64,000 nucleotides of DNA from Salinicola halophilus (GCF_003206155.1 NZ_PZJV01000006.1:122924-186923); one strand, 5' to 3'. Shown: positions 17,545-27,085, counted from the stretch's first letter. The notes: generated by a model not told the origin, from the letters alone. Made by a program: numbers and translations.

Positions 17545-18735
17545 TCATCGCTCCTTCATCAACGTGCGGGCGTTATAGAGATTCATCAGAAACGACACCG
17601 TCAGACTGATGACCAGATAGACCGCCATGGTCATGGCGATGATCTCGATCGCCTGCCCGGTCTGGTTGAGCGTGGTGCCGGCGAACACGGCGACGATATC
17701 GGGGTAGCCGATGGCGGTCGCCAGCGACGAGTTCTTGATCAGGTTGAGATACTGGCTGGTCATCTGCGGCACGATCACGCGCATCGCCTGGGGAATCACG
17801 ATCTTGCGCAGCGTGATCGCCCCCGGCAGGCTCAGCGAGCGGGCCGCCTCGGTCTGCCCCTGGGAGACCGAGAGAATGCCCGAGCGGACGATCTCGGCGA
17901 TGAAGGCCGCCGTATAGATCGAGAGCGCCAGCCACAGTGCCACCAGCTCCGGCAGGATGTTCACGCCGCCGCGGAAGTTGAAGCCCGCCATCTCGGGGAT
18001 CGTCCATTCGAGCGGCGCGCCCGTCAGGAGAAAGGCCGCGAGCGGCACACCGACGATGACGCCGGCGCCGATCCAGTAAACGGGCAGCGCCTGGCCGGTG
18101 CGGCTCTGACGCCGCTTGGCCCAGACCGCGAACGCCACGGTCGCGACCACGGCGAGCAGCAGTGCCCACACCGTGGCGGTGAACCCGGGCAGCGGCTGCG
18201 GGTCCGGCATCACCACGCCGCGAACGTTGAAGAAGAAGGTGTCGAACAGCGACAGACTCTGTCGCGGCGACGGTAGCGCCCGCAGCACGGCGTAGTACCA
18301 GAACAGGATCTGGACGAGCAGCGGGATGTTGCGGAAGGTCTCGACGTAGACCGTCGCCAGCCGCGCCAGCAGCCAGTTCGGTGACAGCCGCGCGATACCG
18401 ATCAGAAAGCCCAGGACCGTCGCCAGCACGATACCCATCGCCGAGACCAGCAGCGTGTTCAGAAGCCCGATGACGAAGGTCCGTCCGTAGCTCGAGTTGC
18501 TGGTGTACTCGATCAGGGTCTGGGGAATCGAGAAACCGGCACGCCGATCGAGGAAATCGAATCCGGTATTGATGCCTCGGGCATCCAGATTGGCCAGCGT
18601 GTTGTGGACGAGAAAGCCGATGAAGATCGCCAGTGCCAGAAACAGCACGATCTGGACGATCAGTGCACGCACCGTGGGATTTCGCCACAGCGGGCCGTGG
18701 CCTCGCCGCAGCAGAGAAGAGGATGGACGCAGCAT
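17545..18735 (-). CDS. aapQ: Amino-acid ABC transporter permease
   Basis: 396 aa from ATG 18735. The N-terminal membrane span is followed by a long periplasmic loop (NTLANLDARGINTGFDFLDR and on), then the permease domain with the AapQ-type central insertion and EAA loop (EIVRSGILSVSQGQTEAARSL). A longer frame beginning at GTG 18789 was rejected: that GTG lies in the arm of a perfect 13-bp hairpin, and the extra residues do not resemble the family. The binding-protein gene aapJ precedes it, with that hairpin in between. Confidence 0.92.
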   Translation of the reverse strand: MLRPSSSLLRRGHGPLWRNPTVRALIVQIVLFLALAIFIGFLVHNTLANLDARGINTGFDFLDRRAGFSIPQTLIEYTSNSSYGRTFVIGLLNTLLVSAMGIVLATVLGFLIGIARLSPNWLLARLATVYVETFRNIPLLVQILFWYYAVLRALPSPRQSLSLFDTFFFNVRGVVMPDPQPLPGFTATVWALLLAVVATVAFAVWAKRRQSRTGQALPVYWIGAGVIVGVPLAAFLLTGAPLEWTIPEMAGFNFRGGVNILPELVALWLALSIYTAAFIAEIVRSGILSVSQGQTEAARSLSLPGAITLRKIVIPQAMRVIVPQMTSQYLNLIKNSSLATAIGYPDIVAVFAGTTLNQTGQAIEIIAMTMAVYLVISLTVSFLMNLYNARTLMKER

Positions 18736-18786
18736 AGAGGTGTCTGTCTTGCCTGTCGTGTCGGTCTCGACCCGAGCATTGAGAAG

Positions 18787-18817
18787 CACTGCGCCCCGGG
18801 CTTACCGGGGCGCAGTG
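18787..18817 (-). terminator. Intercistronic hairpin between aapJ and aapQ
   Basis: CACTGCGCCCCGG-GCTTA-CCGGGGCGCAGTG is a perfect 13-bp stem with no T-tract. It sits 32 nt after the aapJ stop, where such stems commonly stabilise the binding-protein mRNA or reduce read-through so that more AapJ than permease is made. Confidence 0.65.
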
Positions 18818-18848
18818 TCGCGGGAACGGCTAGCGTCGGCGCAGGGCC

Positions 18849-19877
18849 TCAGCGAACCGGCGGCGCATACTGGATGCCGCCATCGTTCCACAGCGCGTTG
18901 ATGCCGCGGTCGATGCCGAGCGGAGAGTCGGTGCCGACATTGCGCTCGTAGACTTCGCCGTAGTTACCCACCTGCTTGACGATGTTGTAGGCCCAGTCGC
19001 TGCCCAGACCCATCTGCTCGCCGTAGTTGCCGTCCTTGCCGAGCAGGCGCGCGACGTTGGGGTTCGGCGGGTTGTCGCGCATGTCGTCGACGTTGTCCTG
19101 GGTCACGCCCATCTCTTCAGCGTTGATCATCGCGAAGAGCGTCCACTTCACGACGTTGAACCACTGGCTGTCGCCCTGACGGACCACCGGACCCAGCGGC
19201 TCCTTGGAGATGCGCTCGGGCAGGATCATCGCGCCGTCAGGGTTGTCGAGCTGCAGACGCAGCGCCGCCAGCTGAGAGGAGTCGGAGGTCAGTACGTCAC
19301 AGCGCCCGCTGCCAAAGCCCTGCGCGGTCTGGTCGGGGGTATCGAAGGTGACCAGCTGGTAGTCGAGGTCGTTGGCGGGGAAATAGTCGGCGATATTCAG
19401 CTCGTGGGTGGTGCCGGACTGGATGCAGATCGTGGCACCGTTGAGCTCGTCCAGGCTGCTGACGCCGAGATCCTTGCTCACCATGAACGCCTGACCGTCG
19501 TAGAAGGTGACGCCGGTGAAGTTCAGCCCCAGCGAGTTGTCGCGGGTTGCCGTCCAGGTCGTATTGCGCGACAGCACATCGACTTCACCCGACTGCAGCG
19601 CGGTGAAGCGCTCCTTGGCGGTGAGCGGGGTGAAGGCGACCGACTCGGCCTCCCCCAGAGAGGCAGCGGCGACGGCGCGGCAGAAATCCGCGTCGATGCC
19701 CGACCAGCGACCGTTTTCGTCCGGCGCGGAGAAACCGGTCAGACCGGCGTTGACCCCACAGCGGATCTCGCCATTGTTCTTGATGTCGTCCAGCGTGGCA
19801 GCACTCGCCTGGGTGGCAGCGACGGCGCCGAGGGCGGCAACGGTCAGCAGCGACAGGCTCTTGTTCTTGTGAGGCAT
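18849..19877 (-). CDS. aapJ: Amino-acid ABC transporter periplasmic binding protein
   Basis: 342 aa. Signal peptide at residues 1-26 (LLTVAALGAVAATQASA), then the SBP domain with RCGVNAGLTGFSAPDENGRWSGIDADFCRA, SRNTTWTATRDNSLGLNFTGVTFYDGQ, ICIQSGTTHELN and the late GLGSDWAYNIVKQVGNYGEVYERN, all typical of AapJ-type general L-amino-acid receptors. Start at ATG 19877 with GGGAG upstream. First gene of aapJQMP, read from a sigma54-type promoter. Confidence 0.95.
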   Translation of the reverse strand: MPHKNKSLSLLTVAALGAVAATQASAATLDDIKNNGEIRCGVNAGLTGFSAPDENGRWSGIDADFCRAVAAASLGEAESVAFTPLTAKERFTALQSGEVDVLSRNTTWTATRDNSLGLNFTGVTFYDGQAFMVSKDLGVSSLDELNGATICIQSGTTHELNIADYFPANDLDYQLVTFDTPDQTAQGFGSGRCDVLTSDSSQLAALRLQLDNPDGAMILPERISKEPLGPVVRQGDSQWFNVVKWTLFAMINAEEMGVTQDNVDDMRDNPPNPNVARLLGKDGNYGEQMGLGSDWAYNIVKQVGNYGEVYERNVGTDSPLGIDRGINALWNDGGIQYAPPVR

Positions 19878-19936
19878 AGTGAACTCCACTCCCTTGCGTG
19901 GTTTTGGTGTGCATGCCGAGCATGCCCACAGGGTCT

Positions 19937-19953
19937 AAGCAAAGTCCATTCCA
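19937..19953 (-). promoter_or_regulatory. Sigma54 (RpoN)-type promoter of aapJQMP
   Basis: Minus strand TGGAATGGACTTTGCTT has GG and GC separated by exactly 10 bases and a full TTGCT -12 box. The predicted start, near 19926, leaves about a 50-nt leader before aapJ. Confidence 0.65.
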
Positions 19954-20000
19954 CATCCGTCTTACTTGCGCTAACACATTGTTTTCGAAACGACACGCAC

Positions 20001-20033
20001 CGCCGCTGACCGCGACAGTCGCGACCAGCGGCG
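20001..20033. promoter_or_regulatory. Inverted repeat upstream of the aapJ promoter (possible activator site)
   Basis: Arms CGCCGCTGACCGCGA and TCGCGACCAGCGGCG are complementary at 13 of 15 positions around CAG. Its centre is about 90 bp upstream of the predicted sigma54 start, the usual place for a bacterial enhancer-binding protein. The rest of the 19878-20182 interval shows no gene. Confidence 0.4.
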
Positions 20034-20182
20034 CACTATCACGCCCCATTTCGTTGCAATTTCATCGCTCACCGGGCGGGCTGCACCAGAATAAAGCGGC
20101 ACCCAACGCCTTGGCTGGCGCCATGACGAAAGCAGGCTCGGGATGCGATGGCCGGCGAATCGACGTTGGAGCGCGTCAAAGT

Positions 20183-20542
20183 TCAGGCGCGTCGGCCGGT
20201 GGATGACACCAGCCGGCGTACCGACATCGCACCGAGTGCCACCCCGATCGCGCCCAGCGCATTGGCCAGAATATCCGCCCAGTCGCCGCCGCTGCGTCCC
20301 GGCACCCAGAGCTGGGCGTATTCGATCGCGATGCCGTAGACCAGCGCTGTCACGACCGCGGGCACCGTGCGAAGGCCGGCGAATAGCAGCCCCAGCGTCA
20401 GTCCGCCGTAGCCAGCCAGATGGTTGAACTTGTCCCACGGCAACTCGCTCGGCAGGTTGCTGCCGGGCGTCAGGCTGCCCCAGGCAATGGCCAGCGCCCA
20501 GACCAGGGTGAACGCGATAGTGAAGAAACGGGACGACCTCAA
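20183..20542 (-). CDS. VanZ-like membrane protein
   Basis: 119 aa with four predicted membrane helices. It shows the VanZ-like landmarks GSLTPGSNLPSELPWDKFNHLAGYGGL and a GxxxEYAQxWVPGRSGGDWADILANALGA stretch. Proteobacterial members of this family have no established function; relation to teicoplanin resistance is only by fold. ATG 20542 overlaps the stop of the DCC-family gene (ATGA), placing it last in hemE-DCC-vanZ. Confidence 0.82.
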   Translation of the reverse strand: MRSSRFFTIAFTLVWALAIAWGSLTPGSNLPSELPWDKFNHLAGYGGLTLGLLFAGLRTVPAVVTALVYGIAIEYAQLWVPGRSGGDWADILANALGAIGVALGAMSVRRLVSSTGRRA

Positions 20543-21054
20543 ACCGGCGCTTCGCCAGCGAGGGAGAGCGGCAGTTCGAGGTGTCGGCAGTGCGCTTGCG
20601 TGAGCCGATCGATCCAGCGCGGATGCCCCTCGAGCCGGGCGTCGTCACTGGGGGCAAGCCGACTGCGGTGGCGCCCGACGAAACGATAGATACCGTCACG
20701 CAACGGACGGGGCACCTTCTGCATCCGGGCGAGCGCCCCCCAGCTGCCGTCGAGACGTTCGCAGAGTCGCCACAGCGCCTCGCTATCGCGATGACAGCGC
20801 CCTGCGGTCAGGTAGCGGATGCTGTCGCCGTCGCTCGGGTCGAACCCGAAATGCCGGCCCAGGCGCTCGCCGAGGGGCGTCTCCAGCCCGACGATGGCGA
20901 CGCGGCTGTCGCGGCGCTCCCGCGCCAGGAACCAGCGCACCGAGCGCCGGCAGAAAGGGCAGCCGGCGTCGAAGAGCAGCAGTCCGTCGACGTCGGCATT
21001 CATCGGTTCAGCGAGGGTGCTCGACTCAACGATGGTAGGCCGGGCTGAGTTCAT
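20539..21054 (-). CDS. DCC-family thiol-disulfide oxidoreductase-like protein (DUF393)
   Basis: 171 aa. The defining motif [16 protein letters not shown] (CxxC near residues 31-34) matches DCC/DUF393 proteins, with a later [11 protein letters not shown] block. Thioredoxin-like redox activity is presumed for the family but rarely shown. ATG 21054 is used because GGAGG precedes it; it overlaps the 3' end of hemE by 29 nt. ATG 21003 is an alternative that would avoid the overlap. Cotranscribed with hemE and the VanZ-like gene. Confidence 0.82.
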   Translation of the reverse strand: MNSARPTIVESSTLAEPMNADVDGLLLFDAGCPFCRRSVRWFLARERRDSRVAIVGLETPLGERLGRHFGFDPSDGDSIRYLTAGRCHRDSEALWRLCERLDGSWGALARMQKVPRPLRDGIYRFVGRHRSRLAPSDDARLEGHPRWIDRLTQAHCRHLELPLSLAGEAPV

Positions 21055-22141
21055 GGAGTGCCTCCATGAAGGCGGTCACGTGGTCGGGATCGGTGAACTG
21101 GCTGATCCCGTGACCCAGATTGAAGACGTGCCCCTCGCCTGGCCCGAAGCTCTCCAGCAGCCGCGACACCTCGCTGCGGATCGCCTTGGGCGAGGCGAAC
21201 AGGACGTTGGGGTCGAGATTACCCTGGATCGCCACCCGCTCGCCGACCCGCCGACGCGCATCGCCGAGCTCCGTGGTCCAGTCGATGCCCACCGCGTCAC
21301 AGCCGCTGTCGGCGATCGACTCGAGCCACTGCCCGCCATTCTTGGTGAACAGGATGACCGGCACTCGACGGCCGTCGTGCTCGCGGATCAGCCCGCCGAC
21401 GATGCGCTGCATGTAAGCCAGCGAGAATTCCTGATACGCCGGCGTCGACAGCGACCCGCCCCAGGTATCGAAGATCTGCACGACCTGCGCACCGGCACGA
21501 ATCTGCGCGTTGAGATAGTCGGTGACCGCGGTGGCGAGTACGCCCAGCAGCGTGTGCAGCGTCTGCGGATCGCCGTAGAGCATCGACTTGATGTGGCGGA
21601 AATCCTTGCTCGAGCCGCCTTCGACCATGTAGGTCGCAAGCGTCCACGGGCTGCCGGAAAAGCCGATCAGCGGCACCCGGCCGTTGAGCTCCTGACGCAC
21701 GCTACGCACGGCGTTCATCACGTAGTCGAGATCGCGCTCGGCATCCGGCACCTCGATCGCCGCGACGTCGGCGGCACTGCGCAGGGGCTTTCGAAACTTC
21801 GGCCCCTCGCCGGTCTCGAAGTAGAGCCCCAGGCCCATGGCATCGGGAATGGTGAGGATGTCGGAGAAGAGGATCGCCGCATCCAGCGGGAAGCGCTCCA
21901 GCGGCTGCAGCGTCACGTCGCAGGCGAAATCCCGGTTGCGGCAGAGATCCATGAAGCTGCCCGCCTTGGCGCGTACTGCCCGGTACTCGGGTAGATAGCG
22001 CCCGGCCTGGCGCATCATCCAGACCGGCGTGCGGTCGACGGGCTCACGCGCCAGCGCCCGCAGGATACGGTCGTTGTGCAGTGTCGACGGGGCCGAATCG
22101 TCGGCGGACGTCTGCGTGGCGGGATCGTTGAAAGAGGTCAT
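21026..22141 (-). CDS. hemE: Uroporphyrinogen decarboxylase
   Basis: 371 aa. N-terminal signature [16 protein letters not shown] and the second signature [23 protein letters not shown], with [14 protein letters not shown] and NLGHGI near the C-terminus. Catalyses the four decarboxylations from uroporphyrinogen III to coproporphyrinogen III in cytosolic heme synthesis. Start at ATG 22141 (GAAGG upstream). The 48-codon upstream extension to 22285 is not family-like. Confidence 0.97.
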   Translation of the reverse strand: MTSFNDPATQTSADDSAPSTLHNDRILRALAREPVDRTPVWMMRQAGRYLPEYRAVRAKAGSFMDLCRNRDFACDVTLQPLERFPLDAAILFSDILTIPDAMGLGLYFETGEGPKFRKPLRSAADVAAIEVPDAERDLDYVMNAVRSVRQELNGRVPLIGFSGSPWTLATYMVEGGSSKDFRHIKSMLYGDPQTLHTLLGVLATAVTDYLNAQIRAGAQVVQIFDTWGGSLSTPAYQEFSLAYMQRIVGGLIREHDGRRVPVILFTKNGGQWLESIADSGCDAVGIDWTTELGDARRRVGERVAIQGNLDPNVLFASPKAIRSEVSRLLESFGPGEGHVFNLGHGISQFTDPDHVTAFMEALHELSPAYHR

Positions 22142-22291
22142 GACGGCCTTCGAGGTTCGAGATTTGGCTTCAAGTGTAACGGATGCCGCGGCAAGCCTGA
22201 TACGTTCCCTCCCCCAGACGCTCCCCTTGCGTTCGTGCCAGACGGCCCCCTTGTTCGGCACGCGCCCGATACGCTCGCTCGGCAAGCCTGC

Positions 22292-22297
22292 TATAAT
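22292..22297 (+). promoter_or_regulatory. -10 box of the ribA promoter
   Basis: A perfect TATAAT with a poor -35. The start would be near 22304, only about 5 nt before the ATG at 22309, which favours the downstream GTG at 22366 as the ribA start. Confidence 0.5.
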
Positions 22298-22365
22298 GCG
22301 CGCCCTCCATGAATTCGCCGACCGCCGCGCTTGCGGCCGTGGGCAGCCCGTCTCGCGAGGTCATC

Positions 22366-23001
22366 GTGTCCATCCGTTTCATCGCCGCATCGCAACTGCC
22401 CACGCCTTGGGCGACGTTCATGCTGCACGGCTTCCAGGAAGAGTCCACCGGCAAGGAGCACGTCGTGCTCACGCTCGGCGACGTCACCACGGAGGAGCCG
22501 GTCCTGGCCCGCGTACACTCCGAATGCCTCACCGGCGACGCGCTCTTCTCGATGCGCTGCGACTGCGGCTATCAGCTCCAGGAAGCGCTCAAGCGGATCG
22601 CCGACGAGGGGCGCGGTGCACTGCTCTACCTGCGTCAGGAAGGGCGTGGCATCGGACTGCTCAACAAGATTCGCGCCTACGCGCTGCAGGATGAGGGGGC
22701 GGATACGGTCGAGGCCAACGAGCGCCTCGGGTTCGGCGCCGATCAGCGCCGCTACGACATCTGCGTGCCGATGCTCGAGCATCTCGGCATCGACTCGCTC
22801 AAGTTGATGACCAACAACCCGCGCAAGGTCGAAGCGCTCTCCCGGGACGGCGTCAAGATTCGCGAACGACTGGCGATCACCACCGGGCGCAATCCCTTCA
22901 ATGAGCACTACCTGACCACCAAGGTGGGCAAGCTTGGGCACATGATGCAGCTCGACGACTTCACGCCGGCAAGCGACGTCGACATCGAGCGCGACGCCTG
23001 A
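22366..23001 (+). CDS. ribA: GTP cyclohydrolase II
   Basis: 211 aa from GTG 22366. Zinc-ligand region [24 protein letters not shown], then [34 protein letters not shown] and the [13 protein letters not shown] tail, all standard RibA. Opens GTP to the first riboflavin-pathway intermediate in the cytosol. The GTG is preceded by GAGG at 6 nt and starts where family members start ([15 protein letters not shown]). ATG 22309 in the same frame would add 19 residues but lies almost at the predicted transcription start. No FMN riboswitch fits in the short leader. Confidence 0.93.
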   Translation: MSIRFIAASQLPTPWATFMLHGFQEESTGKEHVVLTLGDVTTEEPVLARVHSECLTGDALFSMRCDCGYQLQEALKRIADEGRGALLYLRQEGRGIGLLNKIRAYALQDEGADTVEANERLGFGADQRRYDICVPMLEHLGIDSLKLMTNNPRKVEALSRDGVKIRERLAITTGRNPFNEHYLTTKVGKLGHMMQLDDFTPASDVDIERDA

Positions 23002-23249
23002 CACTGGCCCACCCGACGTTCTTTCCCGGCTGACGTTCTGTTCCGCCAGACGTCCCCTGCCGACTGGCGCCGAGACGCTTCCACGTCGCGCCACGGGCGG
23101 GGTCACATGCCCGTCACTCCCATCGCTCAGAGTGAACCCCACCCCTCGCTTGGGGTCATAGTTCAGAGGTCCTGCCCGCCGATCTTTCGACCGCCGGTAT
23201 CGCAGAACCTCGCCGTCTCGTCGCCGCCACCCGAGGAGGTTGGACGACC

Positions 23250-23978
23250 ATGGTCGCCGCCCGCACAGCATCGCCTGTTTCTTCGGATCACATGTCGGCG
23301 GTCGTCGACGACATGCCCATGACAACCGACTTCAGCGAATTCTCGCTGCGCGAGGAGTGGCTCCACAGCCTGAGTCACGGCGTCGGCGCGGCGCTGAGCC
23401 TGATCGGTATGATCGTGCTGATCGCGCTGGCCTCGCTCGCCGTCCAGGTCGACCCCTGGAAGGTCGTCGGCGTCTCCCTCTACGGTCTTTGCCTCGTCAC
23501 GCTCTATACCGCCTCGACGCTCTATCACGGCTTTCGTGCCCCGCGCTTGAAGCGGCTGTTCCAGACCTTCGACCACTGCGCGATCTATCTGCTGATCGCC
23601 GGCACCTACACCCCGTTTCTGCTGGTCAATCTGCGCGGCTCGACCGGCTGGCTGCTGTTCGGCGTGATCTGGGGGCTCGCCGCTGGCGGTATCGCCCTAC
23701 GCCTTATCTGGCCGCGACGCTTTCACGTGCTGCGGGTCGTCGTCTATCTCGTCATGGGCTGGCTGATCCTGCTCGCCGCCGAAGAGATCACTACCCGGCT
23801 CCCGCCCGCGGGCTTCTGGCTGCTCGTCGCCGGCGGCATCACCTACACCGTCGGCGTACTCTTCTATGCCGTGCGCGCGATTCCCTTCAACCACGCCATC
23901 TGGCATCTGTTCGTGATCGGCGGCAGCGTCTGCCACTTCTTCGCCGTCTACATGGCGGTGCTGCCGTTCCAGGCCTGA
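23250..23978 (+). CDS. trhA: Hemolysin III-family membrane protein (TrhA-like)
   Basis: 242 aa, seven predicted membrane helices. Motifs ASTLYHGF, FDHCAIYLLIAGTYTPF and the late HAIWHLFVIGGSVCHFF (His-x3-His) match the HlyIII/PAQR family. In E. coli the member YqfA/TrhA affects membrane energetics and lipid homeostasis; haemolytic activity is not implied. GAGGAGG lies upstream of ATG 23250. In-frame ATGs at residues 15 and 22 are possible shorter starts. The 248-nt gap after ribA holds nothing recognisable. Confidence 0.88.
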   Translation: MVAARTASPVSSDHMSAVVDDMPMTTDFSEFSLREEWLHSLSHGVGAALSLIGMIVLIALASLAVQVDPWKVVGVSLYGLCLVTLYTASTLYHGFRAPRLKRLFQTFDHCAIYLLIAGTYTPFLLVNLRGSTGWLLFGVIWGLAAGGIALRLIWPRRFHVLRVVVYLVMGWLILLAAEEITTRLPPAGFWLLVAGGITYTVGVLFYAVRAIPFNHAIWHLFVIGGSVCHFFAVYMAVLPFQA

Positions 23979-24180
23979 GCACCGCCGGTTCGAACAATCC
24001 CAACGGAATCGGGACAGCGGCCATCGACGAGGCGGTAACGATCGCCTCGTTTCCCCGTGCGGGACACGCCTCTTCCACGTCGGCGACTTGCCCGCCGCCC
24101 GCGCCAAGCTATGCTCGTTGGGCTTACGCGTCGCCCGGCGCCGCTACCCCGACCCTCCTTCTTCGTCAGACAGGATCGCC

Positions 24181-26046
24181 ATGTTTCGCTGGTTCGAAAA
24201 TCGCCTCGACCCCTTCCCGCCGTCCGAGCCCGCGCAGCCGCCGAACACGCTGATCGCGTTCTGTCTGCACTACACCAAGGGCGCCTGGCCCTATCTGCTG
24301 GCGGCCACGGCGATGATGGCGCTGATCGCCGGCATCGAGGTGTGGATGTTCGGGTTTCTCGGCAATATCGTCGACTGGCTCTCCGAGCAGAACCGGGAGA
24401 CGTTTCTCGCCGATCAGGGCTGGAAACTCGTCGGCATGGCGCTGGTGATCCTGATACTGCTGCCGGGGCTGGTCTGGCTGCACTCGCTGTTCCAGCACCA
24501 GTCGCTGATGGGCAACTTCCCCATGCGCATTCGCTGGCAGGCGCACCGCTATCTGCTGCGTCAGTCGATGCACTTCTATCAGGAGGAGATGGCCGGGCGC
24601 ATCGCCACCAAGGTGATGCAGACCTCCTTGGCCGTTCGCGAGTGCGTGATCCAGCTGTTCGACGTTCTCAACTACGTCAGCGTCTATTTCCTGGGCACGC
24701 TGATCCTGGTGGGTAGCGCGGACTGGCGCCTGGCCTTGCCGCTGGTGGCCTGGTTCGTGGGCTATCTGCTGCTGCTGCGAGTATTCGTGCCGATCATGCG
24801 CCGCGTCTCCAAGACCCAGGCGGATGCGCGCTCGCAGATGACCGGACGCATCGTCGACAGCTACAGCAACATCCAGACGGTGAAGCTCTTCTCCCACGCC
24901 AGCCGCGAGGCGGCCTTCGCCAAGTCGGGGATGAGCGGCTTTCTGACCACGGTCTACCGCCAGATGCGTCTGGTCACCGCACTCGAGGGTTCGCTCTATC
25001 TGCTCAACGCGCTGATGCTGTTCGCGGTCGGCTGGCTGTCGCTCTATCTCTGGCTGGAGCAGGCAGTGAGCGTCGGCGCGGTGGCAGTGGCGCTGGGGCT
25101 GGTGATGCGCCTGTGGGGCATGTCGCAGTGGATCATGTGGGAAGTGTCGAGACTGTTCGAGAACATCGGCACGGTGCAGGACGGCATGGCGACGCTCTCC
25201 TTGCCGCGGCGCATCGACGACAAGCCCGAGGCCCGCCCGCTGACGGTGGCCCAGGGCGAGATCGTCTTCGATCAGATCCGCTTTCACTACGGCAAGGGCA
25301 GCGGGGTGATCGACGATCTGTCGCTCACCCTCAAGCCGGGCGAGAAGATCGGCCTGATCGGGCCGTCCGGCGCCGGCAAGTCGACGCTGGTCAATCTGCT
25401 GCTGCGCTTTCACGATCTGGAGGGCGGCACGATTCGCATCGACGGCCAGAACATCGCCGACGTCACCCAGGAGAGCCTGCGCGCGAATATCGGCATGGTC
25501 ACCCAGGACACCGCGCTGCTGCACCGCTCGGTGCGCGACAACCTGCTCTACGGCCGGCCAGACGCCAGCGACGAGATGGCCTGGGCGGCGGCCGAAGAAG
25601 CGCACGTGGCGGGCTTCGTCGAGTCGCTGCGCGACGCCGACGGTCAGACCGGGCTCGAGGCTCACGTCGGCGAGCGCGGCGTGAAGCTCTCCGGCGGCCA
25701 GCGCCAGCGCCTTGCCATCGCTCGGGTGATGCTCAAGGATGCGCCGATCCTGATTCTCGACGAGGCGACCTCGGCGCTCGACTCCGACGTCGAAGCTGCG
25801 ATCCAGGAGAACTTCGATCGGCTGATGCGAGGCAAAACGGTCATCGCCATCGCTCACCGGCTCTCGACCATCGCCGCGATGGATCGGCTAGTGGTCATGG
25901 AGAAAGGTGCGATCGTCGAGCAGGGCACCCACGCCGAGCTGTTACGCCACGGCGGCGTCTACGCCCGCCTCTGGCAGCGCCAGTCCGGCGGTTTTCTCGA
26001 AGCCGACGACGCCGGCACCGTGCAGGATCAGCGAACGACGTCGTAG
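24181..26046 (+). CDS. ABC exporter (fused membrane and ATPase domains)
   Basis: 621 aa. Six-helix ABC membrane domain, about 35-330, then the ATPase domain: Walker A GPSGAGKSTLVNLLL, VTQDTALLHRSVRDNLLYG, signature LSGGQRQRLAIARVML, Walker B ILILDEATSALDSDVE and the switch His in AIAHRLSTIA. It is an MsbA/MdlB-like type IV exporter half-transporter expected to dimerise. Substrate unknown. Start chosen at ATG 24181 because the upstream frame extension is not conserved-looking. It converges on, and overlaps by 19 nt, the DUF421 gene. Confidence 0.92.
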   Translation: MFRWFENRLDPFPPSEPAQPPNTLIAFCLHYTKGAWPYLLAATAMMALIAGIEVWMFGFLGNIVDWLSEQNRETFLADQGWKLVGMALVILILLPGLVWLHSLFQHQSLMGNFPMRIRWQAHRYLLRQSMHFYQEEMAGRIATKVMQTSLAVRECVIQLFDVLNYVSVYFLGTLILVGSADWRLALPLVAWFVGYLLLLRVFVPIMRRVSKTQADARSQMTGRIVDSYSNIQTVKLFSHASREAAFAKSGMSGFLTTVYRQMRLVTALEGSLYLLNALMLFAVGWLSLYLWLEQAVSVGAVAVALGLVMRLWGMSQWIMWEVSRLFENIGTVQDGMATLSLPRRIDDKPEARPLTVAQGEIVFDQIRFHYGKGSGVIDDLSLTLKPGEKIGLIGPSGAGKSTLVNLLLRFHDLEGGTIRIDGQNIADVTQESLRANIGMVTQDTALLHRSVRDNLLYGRPDASDEMAWAAAEEAHVAGFVESLRDADGQTGLEAHVGERGVKLSGGQRQRLAIARVMLKDAPILILDEATSALDSDVEAAIQENFDRLMRGKTVIAIAHRLSTIAAMDRLVVMEKGAIVEQGTHAELLRHGGVYARLWQRQSGGFLEADDAGTVQDQRTTS

Positions 26047-26531
26047 CCGGCTACGCCCGCCAGCGCAGAGTTGGTGGTCCCGGCCTGCGAGATGACGCTG
26101 AAGGTGCCATCGGTTTCGAGCACCACCGCATGGACCTTTTCAACGTCGGCGATACCGTTTTCACGTATGGCGGCGCGCAGCTCCGCCTCCACCACGCGCT
26201 CCTGATGCATCGTTCGAGTGAGGAACTCACCGTCACGCAGCAGCAGCGCCGGGCGGGACTTGACCAGATTCTTGACGCTTTCCGAGCGCACCGAGGTGAA
26301 AGTGATCACGAACTGCAGCGCGACGATCAGCACGAACGCGGTGATGCTCTGCGCGAGCGATACGTCGGTGGAGACCAGCGCCGTGGAGAGCGTCGAACCG
26401 AGCGCGATGGTGACCACGAAGTCGAAGGCGTTCCATTTCGACAGCGTGCGCTTGCCGGATAGCCGGATCACGACGATCAGCGCGAGGAAACTGAGGAACC
26501 CGACGATGAGCGTGTGGGCGATCGGATGCAT
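26028..26531 (-). CDS. DUF421/YetF-like membrane protein
   Basis: 167 aa. Three N-terminal membrane helices, the family motif RLSGKRTLSKWNAFDFVVTIALGSTLST, and a cytosolic C-terminal domain (RPALLLRDGEFL ... VEKVHAVVLETDGTFSVI) typical of YetF/YcaP proteins. Function unknown in Gram-negatives. Start at ATG 26531 chosen on family length; the longer frame begins at 26588. Intergenic 26532-26755 shows no gene. Confidence 0.87.
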   Translation of the reverse strand: MHPIAHTLIVGFLSFLALIVVIRLSGKRTLSKWNAFDFVVTIALGSTLSTALVSTDVSLAQSITAFVLIVALQFVITFTSVRSESVKNLVKSRPALLLRDGEFLTRTMHQERVVEAELRAAIRENGIADVEKVHAVVLETDGTFSVISQAGTTNSALAGVAGYDVVR

Positions 26532-26755
26532 GAAGTGACTCCGTAGGGGCCGGATAACGGCGAAGAGGCCGATGTCCTGCGTGGGCATCGAGCGAGTGCG
26601 GTCGTCGTGACGACGACGGGCACTTCAGCGTATAGGCTCGCGCCCCTCCCGACCAATCTCGGTTCACGCTTCGTTCGACGTCTCTGACTCATCGCCCGTC
26701 GGGCTTCGCTCACCGCCCCTGCCGCCGCGCTTGGAAAGCGTCACGTCACGGCGAC

Positions 26756-27085
26756 TCAACTCGCCAGCTTCAGCCCGATGACGGCGGCGACGATCATTCC
26801 AACGAAGGCGAGCCGCAGCGGCCGCCGCGATTCGCCCCAGAACAACATGCCCATCAGCGTGCTGCCGAGGGTGCCGATACCGGTGAAGACCGCGTAGGCC
26901 ACTCCCATGTCGATCGAGCGCATGGCGATCGACAGCAGGCCCAGCGAGCCACCGAAGCCGCCCACCAGCAGCGCTAGGCCGAGCGCTCGCTGACCGCGAT
27001 GCAACCGCTCGAAGCCGGCGACGCCGACGATCTCGAAGGCCCCGGAAACGATCAGCAGAAACCAGTGAAGCGTTGTGAGTTCCAT
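26756..27085 (-). CDS. SMR-family efflux subunit, YkkD-like
   Basis: 109 aa, four membrane helices, membrane-embedded Glu in SGAFEIVGVAGF, and the MGVAYAVFTGIGTLGSTLMGMLFWGE stretch. It resembles YkkD, the second member of the heteromeric YkkCD pair. Its ATG shares one base with the stop of the YkkC-like gene (TGATG), so the two are translationally coupled and probably form a heterodimer. A longer frame to 27388 is only a shadow of the partner gene. Likely substrates are small cations such as guanidinium or quaternary ammonium; sequence does not say which. Confidence 0.88.
   Translation of the reverse strand: MELTTLHWFLLIVSGAFEIVGVAGFERLHRGQRALGLALLVGGFGGSLGLLSIAMRSIDMGVAYAVFTGIGTLGSTLMGMLFWGESRRPLRLAFVGMIVAAVIGLKLAS

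Noticed and set aside
18736-18789. GTG 18789 as the aapQ start
   Set aside because: The codon is inside a perfect hairpin and the added residues are not family-like.
22298-22365. FMN riboswitch upstream of ribA
   Set aside because: The likely leader is about 60 nt and lacks the conserved RFN-element segments.
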